From assembly GCF_005484805.1 (NCBI RefSeq), contig NZ_CP039432.1:1922001-1986000 (forward strand): a DNA stretch of 64,000 bases, read 5' to 3'. The DNA is from Rhodococcus sp. SGAir0479. GTDB taxonomy: Bacteria; Actinomycetota; Actinomycetes; Mycobacteriales; Mycobacteriaceae. The notes under the pieces are model-generated. The model saw nothing but the letters and a program-made list of their open reading frames with translations, was not told where the DNA came from and did not search any database. The position numbers and the translations under genes are program-made. Each line of letters begins with the position of its first letter. The first letter of the stretch is position 1. Shown here piece by piece: positions 33,103 through 41,521 of the stretch.

Positions 33103-33879
33103 CTACGAGGACGCGTGCCGCTGGCCGCGATCGACGAATACGCCGCCGACGAGCACCGGCACGGAACAACTCTCGTCGACCTCTGCCGCGACCCGAACAT
33201 CCGGTCCGTATCCGGCGGCAGTCAGTTCCCGTCCGGACGCGCACTGCTCCAGCGCGACACCCACCCGCTTGCGGACCGCACGCCAGGCCGCCACCGCCAT
33301 CTCCGACTCCGGCGACATCGCCCAGCCCGGCCGCAATCGTCCGAGCTCGGCGAGCACCGCGCCCGCACCCCACACGTCCTCGACGGCCGGCCGCAGAGTC
33401 CCATCCGGCCACCGTTCGCCCGCGGCGATGATCGCCACAGACGCATTCCCGTCGTCATTTGCCGCGATCCACTCGGCAACCGCCCGCGCATTGCGCAGCG
33501 AAGCACCGACACACACCCGAGCCGATTCCGCCAACGAGTGCGCGATCGCCGAACCGTTCGGCGACGGCAATACCAGACGGTCCAGTCCGACCGCCCGCCG
33601 AATGCTGCCCGGAGACAGACTCACCGAATCCGCAACAGCCTCACGGCGTCCGACTGCCAGGACCGCATCATGCTGCCCCGCGTAGGCGGCCGCCGACTCG
33701 TCCCGCCACCGGAACGGCAGCACCTCGATGCCGCGATCGACAGCAACCGACAGTGAGGTCGTGAACGACAACACGTCGACGACCACCGCGAAACCTGCGT
33801 CCAGGCCCACCGCGGCAGCGCCGGACAAGCCCGAGTCGAAGCGAACAGTCCAACCATGTTGCTGGTGCGCGGGATTCAC
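33103..33879 (-). CDS. ComB-like 2-phosphosulfolactate phosphatase
   Basis: 258 aa. VVVDVLSFTTSLSVAVDRG, LVLPSPNGSAIAHSLAESA and AIIAAGERWPDGTLRPAVED plus WGAGAVLAEL match the ComB family, which hydrolyses 2-phospho-3-sulfolactate. ComB is part of coenzyme M synthesis in archaea, but is common in bacteria without coenzyme M, where it may serve other sulfolactate or phosphate ester chemistry. GTG at 33879 has a weak ribosome site. Flanked by unrelated genes, so context does not name the pathway. The gap 32977-33102 contains no feature I can support. Confidence 0.8.
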   Translation of the reverse strand: MNPAHQQHGWTVRFDSGLSGAAAVGLDAGFAVVVDVLSFTTSLSVAVDRGIEVLPFRWRDESAAAYAGQHDAVLAVGRREAVADSVSLSPGSIRRAVGLDRLVLPSPNGSAIAHSLAESARVCVGASLRNARAVAEWIAANDDGNASVAIIAAGERWPDGTLRPAVEDVWGAGAVLAELGRLRPGWAMSPESEMAVAAWRAVRKRVGVALEQCASGRELTAAGYGPDVRVAAEVDESCSVPVLVGGVFVDRGQRHASS

Positions 33880-34011
33880 CGAACCACTCTCGCACGTCGA
33901 ATCGACCGGAGCCTGGTCCTGTCCGAACTACGCCTCTGACCACGCCGTCCGCACGCGGGGTCAGCGCTCACCTGAGCGGAAGGACCTGCCGGACGGTGAT
34001 TGAATCGACGG

Positions 34012-34365
34012 ATGCGAAGCAGCGAGACCGTCGAAGTCCATCGGAAGCTGGTCCGAGACAAAATTCCCGACGTAATACTCGGCAACGGCGACCGGCCGGA
34101 CTGGCGGCAGATCGTCAACGACACAGAGTATCTGGCGGCCCTCACCGCCAAGCTCGTGGAGGAAGCCAGGGAAGTACAGGAGGCGTCGCCGGCGAACCGG
34201 ATCCATGAGTTGGCCGACCTGTTCGAAGTGGCCACGGCGTTGATGACCGAACTCGAGATAACGGAAGCGGAGCTGAAGTACGAGGCGGACCGGAAACGCG
34301 CCGCCAGAGGCGGTTTCACGCAGCGAATCTGGCTCGAACAGGTCGAATTACACAACGGCGGCTGA
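34012..34365 (+). CDS. MazG-like/phosphoribosyl-ATP pyrophosphohydrolase-like protein
   Basis: 117 aa all-alpha NTP pyrophosphohydrolase-like protein. RKLVRDKIPDVILGNGDRPD opens the family; YLAALTAKLVEEAREVQEAS with ELADLFEVATALMTELEIT carries the expected ExxE and ExxD metal-binding pattern. Related proteins remove aberrant nucleotides or act like HisE; this is not the histidine-operon HisE. ATG at 34012 is used; a TTG at 34000 is an alternative and ribosome sites are weak. It converges with a membrane protein gene. Confidence 0.78.
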   Translation: MRSSETVEVHRKLVRDKIPDVILGNGDRPDWRQIVNDTEYLAALTAKLVEEAREVQEASPANRIHELADLFEVATALMTELEITEAELKYEADRKRAARGGFTQRIWLEQVELHNGG

Positions 34366-34415
34366 CGCGAGAGCACGATCGGAACGGGCGGCGCGTGCCC
34401 GGCAGCGGGGCACCC

Positions 34416-34976
34416 CTATGCGATCGTCCCGGCTGCAGCCGCGCGAGGGCCTGCCCGTGAGACGACGTGCCCGACGACCCTGGCAGCAGCGAACACGCCG
34501 ATCAACGCCACACCTGCCGCCCTGCTACCACGGTAAAAGAGCGTCTCCGCGCACTTCTCTTCCATCCAACTCGGCGGCACCGGATGTGATTGCGTCACCT
34601 CCTCATCGGGCTCGTCGGACATGACCGTCAGTTCGTCGGCCGGCACCGGCCTGACGACCGATCCGCAATCCACCCACCTCGCACCGATGCTGTCCACCGG
34701 GATCGAGGTCGGGACCACGAGCGCCCACCCGCTCAGCGCCCACGCCATCCCCGCCCACAAGGCGCAGACCGCACCGAACGCGATGGCAAACCGGCTGCGA
34801 CGCCGCCGTTTCCACCACAGGTAGGTCAGCACGCTCGCCGCCGCGAGATACCCCGGTGCCGACCACCAGAACAGAAGACCGACAAACGCATACGCGAACA
34901 GGAGTGTCAGGACCCAGAACGCCGCAGTCAACGACTTCGTACGGGACCGCGCATCTCGCCGGTCTGTGAGCGCCAC
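34416..34976 (-). CDS. Multi-helix membrane protein (unknown)
   Basis: 186 aa with about four hydrophobic segments: FWVLTLLFAYAFVGLLFWWS, LAAASVLTYLWW, IAFGAVCALWAGMAWALSGW, and a C-terminal VALIGVFAAARVVGHVV. Between helices 3 and 4 is an exported-looking loop with CGSVVRPVPADELTVMSDEP. No family known to me. GTG at 34976 has GGAGAA 8 bp upstream. It precedes 35058 gene-order neighbours on the same strand, but likely not one operon. Confidence 0.65.
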   Translation of the reverse strand: MALTDRRDARSRTKSLTAAFWVLTLLFAYAFVGLLFWWSAPGYLAAASVLTYLWWKRRRRSRFAIAFGAVCALWAGMAWALSGWALVVPTSIPVDSIGARWVDCGSVVRPVPADELTVMSDEPDEEVTQSHPVPPSWMEEKCAETLFYRGSRAAGVALIGVFAAARVVGHVVSRAGPRAAAAGTIA

Positions 34977-35057
34977 CGACTCATTCTCCCCGATCCGTCC
35001 CGATGTCCGGCGGACGTCGATACGCGGCGCGGCGGCACCACCCGTGCAGCACTCGAC

Positions 35058-35375
35058 TCAGGACGGCTGGCGCCGGTTGTGCAGCGTTGCGACGATCAGT
35101 CCGGGAAGCCCGTTCACCAGAACGAGAATGGCGACAGTGACGGCGATGCTCGCCCCGGGTCGCGAATCCCACAACGCGTCACCGATGGCGAGCGCACCCA
35201 CGACGCTCGCTGTCCAGCCCGCAGTGTCGAAGCGGCGAACTCGTCGCGCCGGTCGTGCCGGACGCACGCCCCGCACCATCGGCATGACGCGGCCGGTGTT
35301 GACGCGCGCGCACAGAACGGCCCCCACCAGGTGAAAGGCACCGGCGAGCACCGTCGCGAGCACTCCGAACGCCAT
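35058..35375 (-). CDS. Small membrane protein (unknown)
   Basis: 105 aa from ATG 35375. Helices at MAFGVLATVLAGAFHLVGAV (1-20) and ASIAVTVAILVLVNGLPGLI (near 80-99), with a basic middle (RPARPARRVRRFDTAGW). The upstream GTG at 35411 has no ribosome site. Unknown family. The cold-shock gene starts about 280 bp away and its stop is 42 bp upstream on the same strand. Confidence 0.6.
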   Translation of the reverse strand: MAFGVLATVLAGAFHLVGAVLCARVNTGRVMPMVRGVRPARPARRVRRFDTAGWTASVVGALAIGDALWDSRPGASIAVTVAILVLVNGLPGLIVATLHNRRQPS

Positions 35376-35417
35376 GCAGGCCCCCTGTCCCCCAGGAACA
35401 CGTATCGCCACGCGATG

Positions 35418-35657
35418 CTAGGTGTGCTGATCCGTCCGTCGCAGCCGCCTGATGCGAGTGGCTCGGAAGTCGTATCCATCCTGCTTGTAGCCTGGCTTTT
35501 CCCAGTCGAACTCGACGGTCTCCCCTGCCTCCAGCGAGCGAAAACCGGTGCCTTCGATGTGGCTGTAATGGCCGAAGCACCCGCCCGGCGTCTCTGACGA
35601 CGAGATCACCCCCCAGCCTTCCTCCACGTCCCAGGCTGCCACCTGACCGATTGCCAC
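35418..35657 (-). CDS. Cold-shock-domain protein
   Basis: 79 aa single CSD. VAAWDVEEGWGVISSSETPG matches RNP1 of CspA in a diverged form (GWGVI for GFGFI) and GHYSHIEGTGFRSLEAGETV corresponds to RNP2 (FxHxS altered). Such diverged single-domain proteins bind RNA or single-stranded DNA. GTG at 35657 has a strong GGAGG within GGGAGGGAGG upstream. It probably acts as an RNA chaperone; temperature response not visible. Confidence 0.8.
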   Translation of the reverse strand: MAIGQVAAWDVEEGWGVISSSETPGGCFGHYSHIEGTGFRSLEAGETVEFDWEKPGYKQDGYDFRATRIRRLRRTDQHT

Positions 35658-35915
35658 AGCCGTGCCTCCCTCCCTGCCTTCGGCCGCCCCGACACGAGCC
35701 GGCCCACTGCCACGATGTCACGCCCGCCCGTCGGCGGTACTTCGTCGCTCGGTGACGACGGGCCCGGACGCGGAAGTCGAGGGCATCGTCACGAATCGGT
35801 AGCAACATGCGCACGCCATCGACCGGGGCTCGCGACGCCTCTACCCTCGTAGGACGCGTCGAGCCTGGTGACGGCTGAAGGGGGCGACGGCTACAGGGTG
35901 AAGGTGAGGGCCGAT

Positions 35916-36074
35916 ATGTCCGCCAATCTCTTCCTCATGCTGATGGTGCTGATCCTCGGTCTCGGCGTCGGCGGGGCATTGTCGTCCATCGCCGGTGTCC
36001 GGTTTCGTCCCCCCTCGGACACCCCTTCCACTGCAGACGCGCGACGGCAGCGAACCTGGCATCTGCACCCGTAG
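35916..36074 (+). CDS. Tiny single-helix membrane protein (tentative)
   Basis: 52 aa. One hydrophobic helix (SANLFLMLMVLILGLGVGGA, residues 2-21) then a short polar tail ending WHLHP. ATG at 35916 has GGTGAGGG upstream, which is the best support. An in-frame GTG at 35868 is possible. Function unknown. Lies divergently from the cold-shock gene; 35658-35915 holds nothing else I can identify. Confidence 0.45.
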   Translation: MSANLFLMLMVLILGLGVGGALSSIAGVRFRPPSDTPSTADARRQRTWHLHP

Positions 36075-36127
36075 CAGGCCGGTGGTGCGCCCCGGCCCGT
36101 TATCGGCGTGCGGGCCGTCGCCGCGGA

Positions 36128-36152
36128 GTTCGAACCGCTCACTTGTGGGTAC
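36128..36152 (+). promoter_or_regulatory. Sigma-F-type promoter before 77-residue protein
   Basis: GTTC (36128-36131), 15 bp, GGGTAC (36147-36152), 59 bp before the ATG. One mismatch in each box. Confidence 0.55.
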
Positions 36153-36211
36153 CCGGCGACCGCACGCGAGCGAGACGGCTCGCTCGGCTCGATCCAGGGA
36201 AGGACACCACG

Positions 36212-36445
36212 ATGACGAATGAGGAGACCGGTTCGGTCACCGGCACACCGGACAAGGACTACAACCTCGTGTGGTTCGTCGAGGCCTCGTTGAGCAACGC
36301 GCTCAGGTTGGAGACGTACATTCAGGACGCCGAACGCGAGGGTGACACCGAACTCGCCGACTTCTTCCGCCGCGCGCAGGCCGCGAGCCGGAAGGGCGGC
36401 GAGGAAGGCAAACGCCTGCTGTCCGACCGCCTGTCTCGGTCGTGA
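36212..36445 (+). CDS. Small helical stress-associated protein (unknown)
   Basis: 77 aa, helical and charged: DYNLVWFVEASLSNALRLET then YIQDAEREGDTELADFFRRA and ASRKGGEEGKRLLSDRLSRS. I recall this as a small actinobacterial family of unknown role. The ATG at 36212 has GGGAAGGA upstream. A good sigma-F-like promoter precedes it, grouping it with the other stress genes. Converges with the permease gene over an inverted repeat region. Confidence 0.7.
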   Translation: MTNEETGSVTGTPDKDYNLVWFVEASLSNALRLETYIQDAEREGDTELADFFRRAQAASRKGGEEGKRLLSDRLSRS

Positions 36446-36498
36446 GGCAGGCCACGGCAACGTCGGAACAGGTTCGTCGGTATCGGCGTTGAGGTGGC

Positions 36499-36612
36499 TG
36501 GATCGGTTGCGTTCCGTGTCCCCCGGGCTCACACCCTTGCCCTCGCAGAGTTCCGTTCGGCTGGAGCTGCGTTGCGCCTACCGCCGAGAGGCGACCGAAC
36601 GCAGCCGATCCA
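36499..36612. repeat. 16-bp inverted repeat pair between convergent genes
   Basis: TGGATCGGTTGCGTTC (36499-36514) and GAACGCAGCCGATCCA (36597-36612) are inverted copies differing at one position (a G-T wobble in RNA), 82 bp apart. No coding frame covers them. They could form a large hairpin terminator, or be the ends of a small non-autonomous element. Confidence 0.4.
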
Positions 36613-36615
36613 CTT

Positions 36616-37977
36616 CTATGTCCGACCTCCGGTGCGGGCCGGCCCGTCCTGGCTGCGCCGTGACCGCAGCCGTGCCAGCGCGTAGAGGACCATTCCGAGC
36701 ACGAGGAACACCCCGGCCCGCAGCCACGTCGCCGCGCTCTGCTGCGTCAGGAGCACCGCGCACGTGATGAGCGCGAGGATCGGGATCACCGTGGGGGTCC
36801 GGAAGTGGGGCGTGTCGACCTTGTCCCGGCGCAGTACCAGGACCGCGATGTTGGTGCTCACGAACACGAACAGCAGCAGAAGGACCACCGTCTCGGCGAG
36901 CGCGTCGAGCGTGCTGGTCGTGCACAACACCATCGCGACCGCCGTGGTCGCGATGATCGCCACCCACGGCGTGCGGCGATTCGGCAGGACCCGGGCGAAC
37001 ACGGACGGCACCAGATCGTGCGTGGCCATGCCGTAGAGCAGGCGGCTGGCCATGATCATCGTCAGGAGCGCGCCGTTCGCGACGGCCACCAGCGCGATCG
37101 CTCCGAACAGCCGGTCCGGCACCCCCAGGTCGGTCGCGGAGACCACCTCGAGAAGCGGGCCACTCGACCGGGCGACCTCGTCCGGCGGCAGCACGATCGA
37201 CACCGCGATGCCCACCAGCACGTACACCGCCCCGGCCGTGAGCAGCGCACCGAACAGCGCCCGCGGATACACCCGGCGCACGTCCCGAACCTCCTCGGCG
37301 AGGTTGGCCGACGTCTCGAAACCGACGAACGAGTAGTACGCCAACAGTGCGGCCGCGAGCACGGCCAGCGCCGGGGACCGATCGGCGTCGAACTCGAGCA
37401 GTCGCGCCGGTTCACCGTCCCCGCGGGCGAGCACGATGGCGGCCAGCACGATGACGAGCAGGAGACCACCGACCTCGATCACCGTCATGAGCAGGTTCGC
37501 GCGCAGAGATTCGCGGATTCCGCGGGCGTTCACCAGGGCGACGACGACGAGGAACGACAGCGCCGCCACCAGCACCGGCAGCTCGACGAACGTGCCGAGG
37601 TACTCGCCCGCGAACGCATGCGCGAGCCCCGCGGCGCTCGTCACGCCGGCGGCGAGCATCGCGAAGCCGACCAGGAACGACACGGTGTCCGAGCCGAACG
37701 CCCGGCGCGCGAAGACCGCCGCACCGCCCGCCTCGGGGTACTTCGTCACGAGTTCGGCATACGACGCGGCGGTGGTGAGGGCCATCGCCAGCGCCACGAG
37801 CAGGGGTACCCACACCGCGCCCCCGACCTCCCCGGCCATCACACCGATGAGGGCGTAGATCCCCGCGCCCAGGACGTCGCCGATGATGAACACGTACAGC
37901 AGTACGCCACCGACGGAGCGGCTCAGACGGGGCGACGAGTCCTGGGTGGACGTCGGCGGGGCGTTGGTTCCGGTCAC
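36616..37977 (-). CDS. APC-family amino-acid permease
   Basis: 453 aa with about twelve helices. The start SVGGVLLYVFIIGDVLGAGI (TM1 with the unwound GxGI segment), EAGGAAVFARRAFGSDTVSF (loop 2-3), and YYSFVGFETSANLAEEVRDV (TM6 region) are the family signatures. It takes up or exchanges amino acids or amines. GTG at 37977 lacks a clear ribosome site. A GGGTAT lies upstream with GTTT only 11 bp away, so I do not call it sigma-F. Thirty-one bp downstream of the MurE-like gene on the same strand, possibly one operon. Confidence 0.87.
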   Translation of the reverse strand: MTGTNAPPTSTQDSSPRLSRSVGGVLLYVFIIGDVLGAGIYALIGVMAGEVGGAVWVPLLVALAMALTTAASYAELVTKYPEAGGAAVFARRAFGSDTVSFLVGFAMLAAGVTSAAGLAHAFAGEYLGTFVELPVLVAALSFLVVVALVNARGIRESLRANLLMTVIEVGGLLLVIVLAAIVLARGDGEPARLLEFDADRSPALAVLAAALLAYYSFVGFETSANLAEEVRDVRRVYPRALFGALLTAGAVYVLVGIAVSIVLPPDEVARSSGPLLEVVSATDLGVPDRLFGAIALVAVANGALLTMIMASRLLYGMATHDLVPSVFARVLPNRRTPWVAIIATTAVAMVLCTTSTLDALAETVVLLLLFVFVSTNIAVLVLRRDKVDTPHFRTPTVIPILALITCAVLLTQQSAATWLRAGVFLVLGMVLYALARLRSRRSQDGPARTGGRT

Positions 37978-38008
37978 GACACCGCATATACCCCGTCGGG
38001 GCGAAAAC

Positions 38009-39589
38009 CTACCGTCGCCGCTGGAAGGTGTGCGCGAGCAGGGCCCGGCGTAGGGCCGCGCGGTCGTCGAACGCGACCGCGACCCCGTTGTCGACGAGCA
38101 GCGGGTCGTGCCCGCGGCCGGCGACCAGGATGACGTCGTCCGCACGCGCGACGGCGACGGCGGCGGCGATCGCGTCGCCCCGGTTCGGGATCACCACGAC
38201 GTCTGCGTGCGCGGCCTGCCGGGCGCCCGCGGCCACCTCGTTGCGCAACGCCGCGGCGTCGTCGGAGAAGGCGCTCTCGTCCGTGACGATGACGGTGTCG
38301 GCGAACGTGGCGGCGGTGAAACCGAGTGGCGCCCGTTTGCCAGGGTCCCGCTCCCCGGTGGCGCCCAGCACGACGATGATCCTTCCCGTGGCGACGGTCC
38401 GCAGGTAGGGGAAGAGCCGGCGTTGGCCCGCCGGATTGTGGACGTAGTCGACCACCGCGAGGAACGGCTGTCCGGCGTCGACCCGCTCGAGGCGGCCGGG
38501 CACGGCCCGCAACGACTCGATCCCGGCGGCAGCCGTCGCGAGGTCGATTCCGCGGGCCGTCAACGCGGCCAAGGCGGCTACGGCGTTGTCGACCTGGTGG
38601 CCCCCGAGCAGTTGCAGCCGGACCGGGACCCGCCGCGTCCCGTGATGGACGGTGAACGAGCTGCCCCACCGATCGAGGCGAACCGAACTCGCGTACACGT
38701 CGGCGGCGGGGTCGTGCGCGGAGAAGGTCAGGTGCGGGACGGCGGTCTCGGTGACCAACCGGCGCCCGTAGGCGTCGTCGATGCAGATGGCCGCGGAGTC
38801 GGCGAACTCGGGGGTGAACAGGCGCGCCTTGGCGGAGTAGTAGGCCTCCATGTCCGAGTGGAAGTCCAGGTGGTCGCGGGCGAGGTTGGTGAAGACGGCG
38901 ACACCGAATCGGGATCCGTCGACGCGGCGTTCGGCCAGCCCGTGGCTCGACACCTCCATCGCGACCGCCTCCACCCCCGCCCGCGTGAACTCGACGAAGG
39001 TCTGCTGCAGCTCGCAGGCCTCCGGGGTGGTCCGGGTGGCCGCCCGCACGTTCCCCGGCCCGCGCACGGTGATGCCGGTGACGATTCCGGAGCGGACACC
39101 GGCGGCGCCCAGCCCGGCTTCCACCATGTAGACGGTGCTGGTCTTGCCGTTCGTTCCCGTGACGCCGTACAGGTCGAGGGCGGCCGACGGATTGCCGTAC
39201 GCCCACGCCGCCACCGGGCCGAGGGCCGCGCGGGGGTCGTCCACGACGACGGTCGGCAGCACGTCCGACGGCCGGTCGCTCAGCATCGCGACCGCACCGA
39301 GCGCCGCGGCGTCGGACGCGAACGCCGCGCCGTGATGTCGGCGGCCGGGCAACGCCGCGTACAGGGAACCGGGCCGCACACACCGCGAATCCTGATACAC
39401 GCCCGTGAACACGGCGTCGACACCGGCTTCCCCGCCGGTGACCACCCGGCCCGAGGCGCGTAGGTGATCGACGAGCTCGGCGATCGACCTCGAGGAGTGG
39501 CCGGGCCCGAACGTGGCCGGGCCCCGCCACCCGTCAGTCGTCGGTGTCCTCCGTCGCCGGCTGCCCAGTTTCGTCCGGATCGTCGGCAC
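38009..39589 (-). CDS. MurE-like ligase with altered substrate-binding motif
   Basis: About 526 aa. The Mur ligase ATP site GVTGTNGKTST (142-152), the catalytic Lys region MEVSSHGLAERRVDG, and NLARDHLDFHSDMEAYYSAK are as in MurE, which adds the third amino acid of the peptidoglycan stem peptide. The DNPR motif that binds meso-diaminopimelate is replaced by TDESAFSD, and HTPD by HNPAGQ. So either another amino acid is added or it is not a peptidoglycan enzyme. It is outside any cell-division cluster. Start is uncertain: GTG 39589 overlaps the acidic gene by 56 bp. Confidence 0.75.
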   Translation of the reverse strand: MPTIRTKLGSRRRRTPTTDGWRGPATFGPGHSSRSIAELVDHLRASGRVVTGGEAGVDAVFTGVYQDSRCVRPGSLYAALPGRRHHGAAFASDAAALGAVAMLSDRPSDVLPTVVVDDPRAALGPVAAWAYGNPSAALDLYGVTGTNGKTSTVYMVEAGLGAAGVRSGIVTGITVRGPGNVRAATRTTPEACELQQTFVEFTRAGVEAVAMEVSSHGLAERRVDGSRFGVAVFTNLARDHLDFHSDMEAYYSAKARLFTPEFADSAAICIDDAYGRRLVTETAVPHLTFSAHDPAADVYASSVRLDRWGSSFTVHHGTRRVPVRLQLLGGHQVDNAVAALAALTARGIDLATAAAGIESLRAVPGRLERVDAGQPFLAVVDYVHNPAGQRRLFPYLRTVATGRIIVVLGATGERDPGKRAPLGFTAATFADTVIVTDESAFSDDAAALRNEVAAGARQAAHADVVVIPNRGDAIAAAVAVARADDVILVAGRGHDPLLVDNGVAVAFDDRAALRRALLAHTFQRRR

Positions 39590-39689
39590 CCTCGGCCTGA
39601 TTGGGCTGGGGGCGCAGCCGGTTCGGTTGAATCATCTCGGGGTCGGCGTCCGGATCCTCGTTCGCGTCGTAGGTGTGGTCCTTTGCCAT
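39534..39689 (-). CDS. Tiny acidic protein (unknown)
   Basis: 51 aa, acidic and polar: MAKDHTYDANEDPDADPEMI then QPNRLRPQPNQAEG and an acidic tail DDPDETGQPATEDTDD. ATG at 39689 has GGAGAG upstream. Probably disordered. It overlaps the 5' end of the MurE-like reading frame, and may share its transcript. The upstream interval 39690-40029 (340 bp) contains no gene I can support, only GC-rich potential hairpins. Confidence 0.6.
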   Translation of the reverse strand: MAKDHTYDANEDPDADPEMIQPNRLRPQPNQAEGADDPDETGQPATEDTDD

Positions 39690-40029
39690 CGCGCTCTCCG
39701 TCCTCGGCGTTCGGGCTCTACCACTCTCGTCTTCCCGATCCGCGCCGGTTTGACACCTCCCCGGTGGGAGCGAAGAACCGAACCGGGCGTCTCGGTCCGA
39801 GGAGCCGAGCGACTCCCGGAGACCGAGTGACCTTGCCGACCCGGCTCCTCGAACCGACGACCGCGTCGGACGACAAGGGACGCAACCCTTCTCACCGACA
39901 CATCCGAACCTTGGACCCCGGATGCCGGCCGAACCGTCGAAACGGTCATGAGCGACGGTAATCGACTGTCCGGCGTCGTGCTCGGCAGCTACGACCCGCC
40001 GCACACGGACATCTGCGACGTGCGGGCCG
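39690..40029. other. Intergenic stretch with no gene
   Basis: About 340 bp between two minus-strand genes. No frame with family-like content, no ribosome site plus start, and no clean promoter motif on either strand. Some short GC-rich inverted pieces (for example CTCGG with CCGAG near 39810) are not convincing. Confidence 0.5.
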
Positions 40030-40593
40030 TCAGGTCCGCCCCCACGCGGCCAACACTCGCGCGGTCAGTCCCGTATCCGCCGAGGTGCTCACCGGCCCCA
40101 GCGCGCCGTGGGACCGCAGCATCGCCCGCACCTCGGTACCCCGGTCCAGCAGGAACCGGCAGAGCGCCGGGTCGAGCCGCGTGTCGGGCTCGAACACCGA
40201 GACGATGTCCCACGAGTGCAGCACCAGTTCCTGAACCCGCATCACCAGGAGCGTCGGTGCATCGACGTCTGCAATCAGGTGAGGCAGCACGATGCCGTCG
40301 TCGCGGTGCTCGACGAACTCTTGCCGCAGCGCCGCCGACAGTGTGCGGTGCGATTCCACGGCATCGTCGCCGAGATGGTCGGCGGTGCGGGACTCGGCGA
40401 TCTTCACCGGATCGGCTCCCGAGAAATAGAGCGTGTAGCGGACGGCACCGCCGAGCACATGGTTCGCGACCTCTCGCGTGCTCCAGCCCTCGCACCGGCT
40501 CGGCGCGGAACCGATCGCCCCGTCGCGGCGAAGCGCTCGCTCGAACTCCTCCGTGGCGAGGTCGAGCATCCGGAGATCGTCGTCGGAGATCAT
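40030..40593 (-). CDS. Maleylpyruvate-isomerase/DinB-family (mycothiol-type) protein
   Basis: 187 aa. The MDMPI/DinB helical bundle is indicated by APSRCEGWSTREVANHVLGG (metal-binding His in the family position) and VMRVQELVLHSWDIVSVFEP (further His). Family members use mycothiol as cofactor or are of unknown function, in actinobacteria. The ATG at 40593 has AGAGGA upstream. Its substrate is not evident from the neighbours. Confidence 0.8.
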   Translation of the reverse strand: MISDDDLRMLDLATEEFERALRRDGAIGSAPSRCEGWSTREVANHVLGGAVRYTLYFSGADPVKIAESRTADHLGDDAVESHRTLSAALRQEFVEHRDDGIVLPHLIADVDAPTLLVMRVQELVLHSWDIVSVFEPDTRLDPALCRFLLDRGTEVRAMLRSHGALGPVSTSADTGLTARVLAAWGRT

Positions 40594-40780
40594 GCATGTC
40601 CTCTCGCGGTCCACTGTCCCACGCCCGAGAATACGGCCGCAGCCGCAGGAAACGTGCGTGTCCGCGTGCAGGATTCGGCGCGGAACTCCCGGACGGGAGG
40701 GGCGCACCGCGCGCTGACCCGCGGGTGTCTGTGGCTCCGGCTATCGTGCGCGGTGTACCTGCGACGACGGGAGACGCGAC

Positions 40781-41503
40781 GTGTGTGGACGATATGCAAG
40801 CACCACCACCGACAAGGAACTGCGGTCGTTGTTCGATGTGGCCGAGTCGGTCGGCGCCGAGCTGCCACCGTCCTACAACGTCGCCCCGACCCAGCAGGTG
40901 CGCGTGGTGCTCGAACGCACCCCGCGCAACGAGCCCGAGGCGGACGCCGAGCGGCAACTGCGGACCGCGAAGTGGGGCCTGGTGCCGGCCTGGGCGAAGG
41001 ACCCGAAAATCGGCAGCCGCCTCGTGAACGCACGCTCGGAGACGATCACCGAGAAACCCTCCTTCCGAAACGCTGCCACCAAGCGCCGCTGCATCATTCC
41101 CGCGGACGGGTACTTCGAGTGGATGAAGGACGAGGCGGGCCGGAAGATCCCGTTCTTCCTGCACGGTGACGAGAGGGTCCTCGCAATGGCGGGACTGTAC
41201 GAGCTGTGGCCGGACCCGGCGAAGCGTGAGGACGACCCGGACCGATGGTTGTGGACGACCACCGTGCTGACCACCCGCGCCACCGACACGACCGGACATA
41301 TCCACGACCGCTCGCCGGTGGTCCTGCCGGAGTCGTTCTGGGAGCACTGGCTCGACCCGGCGATCGCCGACCGCGACGAGGTCCAGGCGATGGTGAACTC
41401 GGTCCCGGAGCCGCATCTGCACCCGTACGAGGTGAGCACGGAGGTCAACAAGGTCGACAACAACCATCCCGGACTTCTCGAACCGGTGCGGCCGGAACAG
41501 TGA
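40781..41503 (+). CDS. SRAP (YedK/HMCES-like) abasic-site protein
   Basis: 240 aa. The catalytic Cys2 follows the initiator Met in MCGRYASTTT, and cleavage-free maturation exposes it. SYNVAPTQQVRVVL, NARSETI, IIPADGYFEWMKDEAGRKIP and LTTRATDTTGHIHDRSPVVL hold the other conserved residues (Asn, Glu, His). SRAP proteins cross-link to abasic sites in single-stranded DNA and protect them. GTG start at 40781. Alone in its transcript, near other stress-linked genes. Confidence 0.93.
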   Translation: MCGRYASTTTDKELRSLFDVAESVGAELPPSYNVAPTQQVRVVLERTPRNEPEADAERQLRTAKWGLVPAWAKDPKIGSRLVNARSETITEKPSFRNAATKRRCIIPADGYFEWMKDEAGRKIPFFLHGDERVLAMAGLYELWPDPAKREDDPDRWLWTTTVLTTRATDTTGHIHDRSPVVLPESFWEHWLDPAIADRDEVQAMVNSVPEPHLHPYEVSTEVNKVDNNHPGLLEPVRPEQ

Positions 41504-41521
41504 CGGCGCGCGTGGTCCCCG

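Noticed and set aside
37988-38008. Sigma-F-like boxes before the amino-acid permease
   Set aside because: GGGTAT is present on the minus strand but the only GTTT is 11 bp away, too close; a 15-bp alternative would need a GTAG -35.
39948-40060. Plus-strand start reading SDGNRLSGVVLGSYDPPH after 39947
   Set aside because: No ribosome site, and the frame runs on antisense through the DinB-like gene; protein-like look only for about 30 codons.
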